A program made the translations under genes and the position numbers. Positions 23,508 to 30,996 of a DNA stretch of 32,690 nucleotides are shown here, one piece after another. The DNA lies in assembly GCA_021462845.1 (NCBI GenBank), contig JAJTXU010000026.1:1-32690 (forward strand), read 5' to 3'. The notes under the pieces were generated by a model. That model was not told where the DNA came from and searched no databases. It saw nothing but the letters and a program-made list of their open reading frames with translations. This DNA comes from Anaerolineales bacterium. Its GTDB lineage: Bacteria > Chloroflexota > Anaerolineae > Anaerolineales > Villigracilaceae. Position 1 is the stretch's first letter. Every line of letters begins with the position of its first letter.

Positions 23508-24239
23508 CTATGCCTCATACCCCATCTTCAACAAATAGCCGCCCATTTTCTCCTTCAACACCGCCTGCTGTTCGGCAGAATAGGATTCGCGGAAGCGTCC
23601 GATCTTGCCCTTGAAAAAATGCAGACCCTGTTGCCCTTCGCCTTTTTCTGGACGAAAAGCCTCGATCACTTTCTGGACGTCAGCTTGGTTCGCCCGTAGG
23701 CGGAGGAACTCGACCAGTCGAGTTGCCTCGCTGTCGTAATTCGTGAGCAAGTCTTCGTAACGCGCGATGAGCACATTTTTCTCGCGCGTCCACTTCTCCC
23801 AAATGCGGACGTAGTCCATGATGAACGCGAGACTCTTGTCGAAGTCGGTGAGATGCGAGAAGGCGTTGGGTCGTCCCTTTTGTAATGCGCGCTGACCGAA
23901 GTCGAACGCCGAGAGCATGGCGTCGCGGGGGTCGCGATAAATGTAGGTGATGTGAAGCAAGCCCACCCGTTGAAAGAGGCGGCTCGTCGGTGTCGGTCCC
24001 GCGTGCGCTTTGATCACGAACGTGTTGCCCATCAACGCGGGGATGGCAGTCATCCCCAACCGCCGCGCGGACAATACGCCGATGTTGCAATTCACTTCGG
24101 TTAATATTTTTTGTAATTTAAATTTTTCGCGGATGTCGCGCGCGTCGGCGCAACCCGTGGTCTTCATCAGGTCGTGGATGAGGTTGAAGTGCCAACCCGA
24201 ACCCGCGCGCGGCATACCAACTGAAAGAACGATCATCAT
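23508..24239 (-). CDS. Sulfotransferase domain protein
   Basis: 243 aa. GMPRAGSGWHFNLIHDLM (residues about 8-25) is the PAPS 5'-phosphosulfate loop, with Ser/Gly instead of the more common SGTTL. YIYRDPRDAMLSAFDFG (about 98-114) is the 3'-phosphate motif, and HFFKGKIGRFRE near the C-terminus matches the RKGxxGdWk motif. It should transfer sulfate from PAPS to a hydroxyl of a glycan or other acceptor. Its start overlaps the stop of the O-antigen ligase-like gene (ATGATGA), so the two are co-translated; ATG 24236 is an alternative start. It is the last gene of the polysaccharide block. Confidence 0.82.
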   Translation of the reverse strand: MMIVLSVGMPRAGSGWHFNLIHDLMKTTGCADARDIREKFKLQKILTEVNCNIGVLSARRLGMTAIPALMGNTFVIKAHAGPTPTSRLFQRVGLLHITYIYRDPRDAMLSAFDFGQRALQKGRPNAFSHLTDFDKSLAFIMDYVRIWEKWTREKNVLIARYEDLLTNYDSEATRLVEFLRLRANQADVQKVIEAFRPEKGEGQQGLHFFKGKIGRFRESYSAEQQAVLKEKMGGYLLKMGYEA

Positions 24240-25675
24240 TTCTCCAATTGCTCAGCCGCCGAGGACGGCGTTGGGAGCAAGTCATTTGATTCTAACGCAA
24301 ACGCCATCACACCCGCAAGAATTCCGAGGTTGATCCAAAGATTCGGCGTGGCAAACGAATCTTGCGTAATGTTGTAGATGGCAATTGCGATCCACGAGAA
24401 CAAGCCCGCAATGCCGAGATAACGCGCATAAGAATTTTTATGTTGCATGGCAGTCAGCGAATCAGCGAGAAGTGAAAACAAAAACGCGATGAACAGGATG
24501 AAGCCGATCAATCCTGTTTCAGCAAGCAAACGCGCGTATATGTTCTTCGGATTCGGATAGAGTTTGCTTTCAGGGTTGAGTTGTTTTGCAATTTCAGGGA
24601 CGACCGTCAACGACCAATCGGGGAGATGATCGTACATGTAAAATCCGCTCGCGCCCAAGCCCACGCCGAACACGGGACTCTCCTCATACACGCCCAACGC
24701 GCTGACCAGATACGCTGAGCGCGCGCCCGCCGAATTTTCGACGACGAATTCCTCCACGCTCTCCGCATCCGACTCAAACATGCGGGCGATGTATCCCTTT
24801 TGAGCGAGGAACAATCCCGCGCCGAGGAGCGATGCGATCACGAGAGTCAAAACCCCGAGGCGCAGAATCCAACTTTTAGAAACAAACCACTTCCACGTTG
24901 AGCAAAGTTCGCCACGACCGACGAGTAGAAACGTCAGCACAGTTGCCGCGCCTGCGGTGAGCAATCCGCCGCGTGAGTAGGTGGCGAGAATTAACACGCC
25001 AGCGAATCCCAACAAAATAATTTCAAGCCATTTGAAGCGCGTGACGCGCACGCCCGTCAACAGCGACGCGAACAGCCACGGCAGATACACGGTTGCGATC
25101 TGTCCCGCCAGCCACGCGGGTTCGTACGCCATGCCAGAGACTCGATTCGTCTTCACCAGTTCGCGCATCGAGAAAGCGAGTTGCCAGTGCGTGACAGTAA
25201 CCTTCGGAAGTATCGGCGTATAAAACGCGAGCGCCTGCACGCCGCTCCATGCCACATCTAACGCGAAGCCAGCGAGAATCCATCGCACCGAAAATTTCAG
25301 GTCGTCTTCGTTGCGATTCATCCACACCGCGGCGATGAAAAAGGATATGCCGATGACCAGCGTCGCCCACGCGCGGATAACGCGCCCGAAATATTCCTGT
25401 CCGCGCAAGGGAATCGGATCGAGCCACGCCCCGAAACTGCTGGCCAACAAAACGATCAGCACAAATCCCGCAAGCGGAGTCAACGCCCCCGCGCGCGGAA
25501 ACGATGTTCTTCCACGAAGCCATTGAACCAACAATAACGGCAACAACAACGCAATGGGATAAAACGCCAACGGGCGGACGAGCGTCCCTTCACCCATGCC
25601 GGGGAAATAACGAAAACTCGTGACGGGCAAAGCAATCAATGCTACGCCCCAGAGGAGGCGTGTCAACTTCGCCAC
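24236..25675 (-). CDS. O-antigen ligase/polymerase-like (Wzy/WaaL family) membrane protein
   Basis: 479 aa with about eleven to twelve hydrophobic helices. The family signature is the large extracytoplasmic loop before the last helices, with NSAGARSAYLVSALGVYEESPVFGVGLG and LYPNPKNIYARLLAETGLIGFILF; the latter resembles the Wzy_C/O-antigen ligase H-x(6)-E/G region, with Asn in place of His. ILATYSRGGLLTAGAA is also typical. It would join or polymerise lipid-linked glycan units outside the membrane. The start is a GTG supported by GGAG 5 nt upstream. Upstream lies the Wzz-like gene, separated by repeats. Confidence 0.82.
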   Translation of the reverse strand: MAKLTRLLWGVALIALPVTSFRYFPGMGEGTLVRPLAFYPIALLLPLLLVQWLRGRTSFPRAGALTPLAGFVLIVLLASSFGAWLDPIPLRGQEYFGRVIRAWATLVIGISFFIAAVWMNRNEDDLKFSVRWILAGFALDVAWSGVQALAFYTPILPKVTVTHWQLAFSMRELVKTNRVSGMAYEPAWLAGQIATVYLPWLFASLLTGVRVTRFKWLEIILLGFAGVLILATYSRGGLLTAGAATVLTFLLVGRGELCSTWKWFVSKSWILRLGVLTLVIASLLGAGLFLAQKGYIARMFESDAESVEEFVVENSAGARSAYLVSALGVYEESPVFGVGLGASGFYMYDHLPDWSLTVVPEIAKQLNPESKLYPNPKNIYARLLAETGLIGFILFIAFLFSLLADSLTAMQHKNSYARYLGIAGLFSWIAIAIYNITQDSFATPNLWINLGILAGVMAFALESNDLLPTPSSAAEQLEK

Positions 25676-25694
25676 AGAGACTCCATGCGTAACG

Positions 25695-25799
25695 ACGTAG
25701 TAGCGACTTCAGTCGCTTTCACGGCAAGTTGACGACTGAAGTCGTCACTACGTGTTTTCCATTCAATGGGAGTCGAGATCACGCGACATAAATGTCGCG
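25695..25799. repeat. Two hairpin repeats between the Wzz-like and ligase-like genes
   Basis: Arms acgtagtagcgacttcagtc (from 25695) and gactgaagtcgtcactacgt (to 25753) are inverted copies, with an internal palindrome GACTTCAGTC on each side. A second perfect 8-bp stem CGCGACAT / ATGTCGCG lies at 25782-25799. No T-run follows either, so they look like dispersed repeats rather than terminators. Confidence 0.8.
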
Positions 25800-25811
25800 G
25801 TGCGTGAAACT

Positions 25812-26423
25812 TCATTTTGCTTTACCAAAAAACAAAACCACAAACGCGCTCACGGCAAGAAAACCGATTGCCCCGATCAACAAATATGTGCTTTGCGGCA
25901 AACTCCGCTCGGAGGGTAGATTCTCGACTTGGACTGCCTCAACACGAATAAACGGATTCAACCCATCGGAAGCAGCGACCTTCGCGTTGACTTCATCGGT
26001 GAACAGATGCGCCCACGTGGACGCGATCTGCACCGCTCCCCGCACGGTTGAATCCGTCGCGTAAAAATGCCAGCCGCCCTCCGCGGGTTGACTCAACTCC
26101 AATTTGCCGCGCAGTTCCTCAACGGGAATACCAAACTCAGATGAAAGTTGATCCATCACATCATCAGACCATGCGATGTCTTCGAGTTTGCGCGTCTCGC
26201 GTTCGAGATAATAAAAATATTGGCGGTCTGTGTCTTGCGGGAACGCTTCTTCCAAATTGAAGTCAACGATCACCGTTGCGCGCGCGCGATACGGCGGAGG
26301 CGCCACATAATACACCGCCGCGCCGATCACCGCGCCGAGGATCGCGCCAAGGACCCAAAAGCGCCAGGCTTTTAGCAGTCGAATTAGGTCATTGAGGGAG
26401 GGGGATGATAAAAGAGTCTGCAT
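25812..26423 (-). CDS. Wzz-like polysaccharide chain-length / co-polymerase protein
   Basis: 203 aa. Two transmembrane helices at about 21-43 (FWVLGAILGAVIGAAVYYVAP) and about 176-199 frame a periplasmic-type domain of some 130 residues; PPYRARATVIVDFN after the first helix is the usual Wzz start. Unlike full-size BY-kinases there is no cytoplasmic kinase domain. It would set the length or aid export of the polysaccharide made by the neighbouring Wzy-like protein. TATGAT lies 8 nt before the ATG within the edge of heptad array H5. Confidence 0.8.
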   Translation of the reverse strand: MQTLLSSPSLNDLIRLLKAWRFWVLGAILGAVIGAAVYYVAPPPYRARATVIVDFNLEEAFPQDTDRQYFYYLERETRKLEDIAWSDDVMDQLSSEFGIPVEELRGKLELSQPAEGGWHFYATDSTVRGAVQIASTWAHLFTDEVNAKVAASDGLNPFIRVEAVQVENLPSERSLPQSTYLLIGAIGFLAVSAFVVLFFGKAK

Positions 26424-26429
26424 GGTTGG

Positions 26430-26485
26430 TAATCATACTGCGTATTGCGTGCTTCGTATTACGTAATACGTAGTACGAAGTACCT
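26430..26485. repeat. Heptad-period degenerate tandem array H5
   Basis: Seven to eight units in perfect 7-nt phase, from actgcgt (26437) through attacgt and aatacgt to agtacct. It fills the gap between a glycosyltransferase stop and the Wzz-like start and borders that gene's putative -10 box. Confidence 0.75.
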
Positions 26486-26496
26486 TTTCAATCACG

Positions 26497-27279
26497 TTAC
26501 GCCAACATTCTTCGTCGCCGCCAATTCCAAATCGGCGCGATCAATTTTCGGATGTAATATTTTGTCACGATGGTCGAAAAGAACGAGCCGCCGTCGCGGT
26601 AATGCACGCGGATCATTTCGGGCCAACAGCGGTCATCGGCAACGATGGTCTTGCCCGACGTGTGCAAGCGGAAGTTTGCCCACGTCTGCGGCACATATTG
26701 TATCCGCGAACGCACCGCGAGACGCGTCCACAGATCGTAATCCATCGCAAAGTAAAACGACGGGTCGAGCGGTCCCACCTGCCGCCACAAGTCCGCGCGG
26801 AAGAACGCGGTCTGTTGCGGGATGTGGACGTATCCCTGCCGAAGCAGGCGCGCATCCGTTTGCGCCGAGTTGAATTTGCCGATCACGCGTCCGCTTTCGT
26901 TGATGAAGTTGCAATCGCCGTACACCATGCCCACCTCTGGATGTTCATACAGGAATTTCACCGCCGCGCCGACCGCGCCCGCCTCGTACGTGTCATCGGA
27001 GTTGATCCACGCAAGGATGTCGCCTTTTGCGCGCGCGAACCCCTTATTGATCGCGTCTGTCTGACCTTTGTCCTGCTCGCTCACCCACGAAGCGATTCGC
27101 CCTTCAAATTTTTTGATGACATCAACCGTCCCATCCGTAGACGCGCCATCCACGATGATGTACTCAATGCGCGGATAATCCTGCGCCAGCACGGATTGTA
27201 TCGTCGCTTCGATGTAACGCGCTTGGTTGAACGAGGGCGTGATGATGGAAACGACGGGGAGGGGTGAGGGGGAGGTCAT
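26497..27279 (-). CDS. Family 2 glycosyltransferase (WcaA-like)
   Basis: 260 aa, GT-A fold only, no membrane helix. SIITPSFNQARYIEATIQSV at the N-terminus, IEYIIVDGASTDGT with nucleotide-binding Asp, DILAWINSDDTY with the DxD-type metal site, and DPSFYFAMDYDLWTRLA with the acceptor-side ED-like motif. It should add one sugar to the growing surface glycan at the cytoplasmic membrane face. Over residues 1-95 it is very similar to the gene at 29967-30905, so the two are paralogues. No RBS is visible; it follows heptad array H6. Confidence 0.9.
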   Translation of the reverse strand: MTSPSPLPVVSIITPSFNQARYIEATIQSVLAQDYPRIEYIIVDGASTDGTVDVIKKFEGRIASWVSEQDKGQTDAINKGFARAKGDILAWINSDDTYEAGAVGAAVKFLYEHPEVGMVYGDCNFINESGRVIGKFNSAQTDARLLRQGYVHIPQQTAFFRADLWRQVGPLDPSFYFAMDYDLWTRLAVRSRIQYVPQTWANFRLHTSGKTIVADDRCWPEMIRVHYRDGGSFFSTIVTKYYIRKLIAPIWNWRRRRMLA

Positions 27280-27292
27280 GGGTGGGAAAGTT

Positions 27293-27334
27293 ATCAGTGA
27301 GCAGTAATTGGTAATTGGTAATTGGTAATTGGCT
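27293..27334. repeat. Heptad-period tandem array H6
   Basis: Six units in exact 7-nt phase, the core being three identical attggta units. It covers most of the gap between the sulfotransferase stop and the glycosyltransferase start. Confidence 0.85.
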
Positions 27335-28268
27335 ACCAGTTGAGATCGGGATAAAACAGGTGCGCGGATTCTTCTGTCATATCTCGGATGCGTTGAATCT
27401 CATCGGCGGATAATTTTGTTTTCCAAGTTTCAATGCTGGCGCGACTGTCCATTTTAACGGAGTGGGTTTTGCGGCGCGAGAGTTCGGTTGGGTTGTCGGA
27501 ACTGCTCGAGTTGAGGATTCGCTCCTCCGCGTGATGTGTGAAATCCAACCCCAGCGCGGCGTACAGGTCGCGGAAGCCGCCGACAGGATCACGCGAAAGG
27601 TCTTCGTGGCGCACAATGACGAGGCGCCGATCCAGCTGTCCCTGCGTGTGAACCGTTTTGTAGATCATCGTCCACAACAGGCTGGCTTGACCGATGACAT
27701 CATCCGCTTTGACGGCTTGCATTTGTCCACGATAGGATTCGAGATGATCGCGCATCAGCAGAGGTTGATCGAGCAGGTCGTTGAAATCGAAATTCCAGCC
27801 GAGGCGTTTGAGACTGCTGGCAAACGCGGCGGGGTGACGCACCGTGACAACGACCTTGAATTCGAATCGCTTTGCGAACCATGGGATCGAAAACACCGCG
27901 AACGGATCTTTGAGCAGGGCGCGTTGTCCGTGTTCGAGGGCGTCGTAAAAAATTTTGAAGTCGCGCCCCATGCGCAAAAAATCTTTGAGCGAACGCAGCG
28001 ACTTGATCTCGCTCCACGTGTGATAGCGATAGTCGAGCAGTTCCTCGAACGGCGCGAGAAATTCCGATTCGTTATCGTCGCAAATGTATTGATACCAATG
28101 CTTCACCCTCGCGCGCAACACGCCAGGGCGATGCAACACATTCAACGGCTCGCTAATGTACGCAACCTGCGGACCTGCAAGCATTTTGCCAACCCACGTG
28201 GTGCCGCTTCGATGTGCGCCAGTGACGAGGATGGGTTGCGTGTTTGAGTCTTGCGAATTGGTTTTCAT
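27333..28268 (-). CDS. Sulfotransferase family protein
   Basis: 311 aa. ILVTGAHRSGTTWVGKML (residues about 13-30) is the PAPS phosphosulfate-binding P-loop, and FKVVVTVRHPAAFASSLKRLGW (about 137-158) is the 3'-phosphate motif with Arg and Ser. The C-terminal RLVIVRHEDLSRDPVGGF is common in glycan sulfotransferases. It belongs to a different subfamily than the 243-aa sulfotransferase at 23508-24239, so the cluster could place two sulfates at different positions. Start ATG 28268 has no clear RBS. Confidence 0.87.
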   Translation of the reverse strand: MKTNSQDSNTQPILVTGAHRSGTTWVGKMLAGPQVAYISEPLNVLHRPGVLRARVKHWYQYICDDNESEFLAPFEELLDYRYHTWSEIKSLRSLKDFLRMGRDFKIFYDALEHGQRALLKDPFAVFSIPWFAKRFEFKVVVTVRHPAAFASSLKRLGWNFDFNDLLDQPLLMRDHLESYRGQMQAVKADDVIGQASLLWTMIYKTVHTQGQLDRRLVIVRHEDLSRDPVGGFRDLYAALGLDFTHHAEERILNSSSSDNPTELSRRKTHSVKMDSRASIETWKTKLSADEIQRIRDMTEESAHLFYPDLNW

Positions 28269-28316
28269 AAGAATAAACCATTGACTTTACGTAATTTGAA
28301 ATTCCAAACTTTCAGC

Positions 28317-28352
28317 ATGTCATTCTCCCGAAGGACATCGGGAGGGTGACAT
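28317..28352. repeat. Hairpin repeat next to a membrane-protein stop codon
   Basis: ATGTCA-TTCTCCCG / CGGGAGGG-TGACAT arms around aaggacat. It touches the stop codon of the DUF6056-like gene. The CCCGA...TCGGG core is also in family B at 2082-2098. Confidence 0.7.
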
Positions 28353-29827
28353 TACGGTGCGATGATCGAATTCAAACCGTAGAACCGCGCCACGCAACGA
28401 TTGATCCAATCTTTCGGATTGTTTTTATATTCTCCGATGCCGCCTGGAGCGTCCAACTGCACGACGACGAGATCGGTCTCGCCGTTCGCAACGGCTTGAC
28501 GGATGAGCGCGTCGCGCTCGTCCCATTGCTGGGCAAAGGTTTGATACCCGTAATGAAGCGCGTACACATTCGGCGTCGCACGGATCGGATGAACGATCAA
28601 CGCGACAAGCAACAACGCGACAGCGACCTGTACCCACTTCTCGTTCACGATCGAACGCGCCTGCGACGCCAACATTCCCAGCACGCCGCCCTCGATCATC
28701 AATCCAAGCATGAACACGAAATGTGACGCGTATCGCGCGCGCGCCGCGGGGAACGTCCGCACGAACGCGCTCGGCGCATAACTGAATCCGATGACGATGA
28801 AGATGGCAACGGGAATGACGATCAACGCCATTCGTAAATACGACGCTTGGATGAACGCTCCATCTTTCTGGCTCGTCCCAAGCGCGAGAAACACAACCCC
28901 GAATGAAACTGCCAGCGCAACAACGATCAGCGTCGGATACGATTTGGTTGTTTCCAACAGGAACTGAGAGGTGTAAAGAATTACCTGACCGCCCAATTCG
29001 ATCGGATTGTAGATCGGCTCTTGGCGCATGATCCTGCCCAATCGATTCGACGTCCCTGGCGACGCCGCCGTGATCGAAATGGCGACGATCGCAGTGATCA
29101 ACCCAGCGACGAGAAACGTCAGCACATCGCGCCTCTGATGGAGTCGCTTCGTCCACCACGCAAGCGCGACAGCAACGAACATGATTCCCACCAACATTCC
29201 TGAAGTCGTTTCGCTCAATCCACCCGCAAAGAAAATCAAAACGGTAAACACGATACCAAACCAAACCGCGCGCGATTTTTCGTACGGTTTCTCAACATAG
29301 CGGATAAAAAATGCCGCGATGCCGATGAACCACAACAACGGTAGTGAATACGGAATGAGTCCCGTGCGCCAAAACAAAACTTGATACAACGCCGAAGTCT
29401 GATACAAACTCAACGCGATCGCCATGCACGCCAGCCACACATACCCAACCTTCGGAACGTGAATTTGCAAAAGTTTTCCCAACGCAACGAACATCCATGT
29501 GAGCAACGTCGCCCAGATCGCAAGCTCCACGCCCGCCATGACGCGAATGCCATCCACGCCGCCTAACTCGATCAATTGCGAAAACATCAAACGCGAATAA
29601 CTATTTCCCCACAACGAATACGCCCGCAACGTGGCTTCAACAATATTTTGTGATGTGTACAAATACGTGGACGCGCAATAATCATCCGCGAGATAGCGCG
29701 AAAAAGTTCCCAGATACGCATACACCGCCAATGGCACACACGCGCTCAACGCCCCGATGAAAAATAATAACGATATCCAGCCCGAATTTTTTTTCGTCAA
29801 ACTCATTCGTTCATTAACCTCATTCAA
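28352..29827 (-). CDS. Polytopic GT-C / DUF6056-like membrane protein
   Basis: 491 aa with about eleven transmembrane helices. After the first helix (about 18-40) comes FSRYLADDYCASTYL, which matches the acidic loop-1 motif of GT-C glycosyltransferases and DUF6056/GtrII-like proteins. Such enzymes move a sugar from a polyprenyl-phosphate donor outside the membrane. The C-terminal 50 residues are soluble. ATG 29827 is the ORF-track start; ATG 29806 (MSLTKKNSGW) is an alternative with GAGG 11 nt upstream. A TATACT box on the minus strand (29839-29844) would start the transcript only a few bases before 29827. The donor-making GtrB-like gene at 8535 could be functionally linked. Confidence 0.75.
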   Translation of the reverse strand: MNEVNERMSLTKKNSGWISLLFFIGALSACVPLAVYAYLGTFSRYLADDYCASTYLYTSQNIVEATLRAYSLWGNSYSRLMFSQLIELGGVDGIRVMAGVELAIWATLLTWMFVALGKLLQIHVPKVGYVWLACMAIALSLYQTSALYQVLFWRTGLIPYSLPLLWFIGIAAFFIRYVEKPYEKSRAVWFGIVFTVLIFFAGGLSETTSGMLVGIMFVAVALAWWTKRLHQRRDVLTFLVAGLITAIVAISITAASPGTSNRLGRIMRQEPIYNPIELGGQVILYTSQFLLETTKSYPTLIVVALAVSFGVVFLALGTSQKDGAFIQASYLRMALIVIPVAIFIVIGFSYAPSAFVRTFPAARARYASHFVFMLGLMIEGGVLGMLASQARSIVNEKWVQVAVALLLVALIVHPIRATPNVYALHYGYQTFAQQWDERDALIRQAVANGETDLVVVQLDAPGGIGEYKNNPKDWINRCVARFYGLNSIIAP

Positions 29828-29860
29828 TGTTACGAGTCAGTATAACATACCACCTTTTCG

Positions 29861-29953
29861 TGTCATGCTGAGCGGAGCGAAGCATCTCTCCTCTCGTTTG
29901 AAATCTTCTTGGCGTGGTAGAGATTCTTCGTCGCTCCGCTCCTCAGAATGACA
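29861..29953. repeat. Long inverted repeat upstream of the DUF6056-like gene
   Basis: Left end tgtcatgctgagcggagcga and right end tcgctccgctcctcagaatg followed by aca are imperfect inverted copies, with agcatctct / agagattct inside. The core resembles the shorter palindrome at 14324-14353. It fills the gap between the GT2 gene and the DUF6056-like gene. Confidence 0.82.
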
Positions 29954-29966
29954 TGTTTCAGACACG

Positions 29967-30905
29967 CTAAAATTTTTTATCTTTCACTCTTCGCGACCGC
30001 CGTGATAAAAACTCTGAGCGAACAAATTCGAGTCCCAACACATTCAACAAAGCGGATGCAAAAATATTCAGCCGCGCCAACGCCGTCGGCGGGTGGATGA
30101 AGAACGCGCGCGCCCACGCCTTCAGCGCGAGCCACGCCTTCCCGCCGTCGAGCAGATACCGCGCGTCAACTCGATGCGCCGATGCGCGCGCGCGTCTTTC
30201 GACGGGTCGAATTGCCTCGCCCAACTTCGGCTGACTCTCCGCCCAAGCCAAAATGCGGAAGGCTTCGCGCCCAAACTCTGCCGCTTTGGCGCGATTCTTC
30301 GCCTCTGCATGATAACGCGCCGCCGCCCACGTTTGATCCACGTGAAGGATTTTTCCATGTCCCGCGATTCGAATCCACAAATGATGGTCGAGTAGAAAGT
30401 GGAAAGTGGGATCGAGCATCCCTGCTTTTTCCAACACGGATCGGCGGAAGAACACAGCGGGCTGACCGATGATCTGAAAGCACAATAAATCTTGCAAGGA
30501 TAATTGCTTGTACGTCAGTGTATTGAACGGATTACCGCGTTCATCCACAGCCAGCATGTTTCCATACACTAACACCGCATCGGGATTTTCTTCAAACACT
30601 TTCACCGCCGCAGAGATCGTACCGGGCAAATAGGTATCGTCCGAGTTCAGCCACGCGATAATCTCGCCCGTCGCATGTGCCAATCCCTTGTTGATCGCCT
30701 CCGCCTGACCCGAATCCTTTTCGCTCAGCCACCATGCGAGTTTGTCTGCATATTTTTTGACGATCTCCACCGACCCATCCGTAGACGCGCCATCCACGAC
30801 GATGTATTCGAGGCGTGGATAATCCTGCCCCAGCACAGATTGGATCGTCTGCTCGAGGTAGCGGGCTTGGTTGAAGGAGGGGGTGATGATGGAGACGAGG
30901 GGCAT
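29967..30905 (-). CDS. Family 2 glycosyltransferase (WcaA-like), paralogue of the 26497 gene
   Basis: 312 aa. The GT-A part has SIITPSFNQARYLEQTIQSV, LEYIVVDGASTDGS and IIAWLNSDDTYLPG, then DPTFHFLLDHHLWIRIA. It is nearly the same as the 260-aa paralogue over the first 95 residues but carries an extra C-terminal helical extension (about 210-312) with KAWLALKAWARAFFIHPPTALARL and a basic end, perhaps a membrane-surface anchor. It should add a sugar in surface-glycan synthesis. The downstream end is next to the long inverted repeat; the start is beside array H7. Confidence 0.9.
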   Translation of the reverse strand: MPLVSIITPSFNQARYLEQTIQSVLGQDYPRLEYIVVDGASTDGSVEIVKKYADKLAWWLSEKDSGQAEAINKGLAHATGEIIAWLNSDDTYLPGTISAAVKVFEENPDAVLVYGNMLAVDERGNPFNTLTYKQLSLQDLLCFQIIGQPAVFFRRSVLEKAGMLDPTFHFLLDHHLWIRIAGHGKILHVDQTWAAARYHAEAKNRAKAAEFGREAFRILAWAESQPKLGEAIRPVERRARASAHRVDARYLLDGGKAWLALKAWARAFFIHPPTALARLNIFASALLNVLGLEFVRSEFLSRRSRRVKDKKF

Positions 30906-30912
30906 GGGATGA

Positions 30913-30996
30913 GTTACAAGTTGCGAGTTACGTTAATCGTACTGCGTATTGCGTATTGCGTAATCGTAAATCGAGAATCGTAAATCTAAAATAGTG
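30913..30996. repeat. Heptad-period degenerate tandem array H7 (12 units)
   Basis: Twelve 7-nt units with no phase slip: gttacaa-type units, then actgcgt/attgcgt, then aatcgta/aatcgag. It spans the whole gap between two minus-strand genes and crosses the stop codon (30986-30988) of the DUF115-like gene, coding its last residues. Confidence 0.8.

Noticed and set aside
30390-30416. Text gtagaaagtggaaagtggga inside the GT2 gene looks like array H3 with period 7.
   Set aside because: It codes DPTFHFLLDHHLW, which aligns without gap to DPSFYFAMDYDLW in the paralogue, so it is normal protein sequence and not an insertion. Chance or codon choice explains the match.
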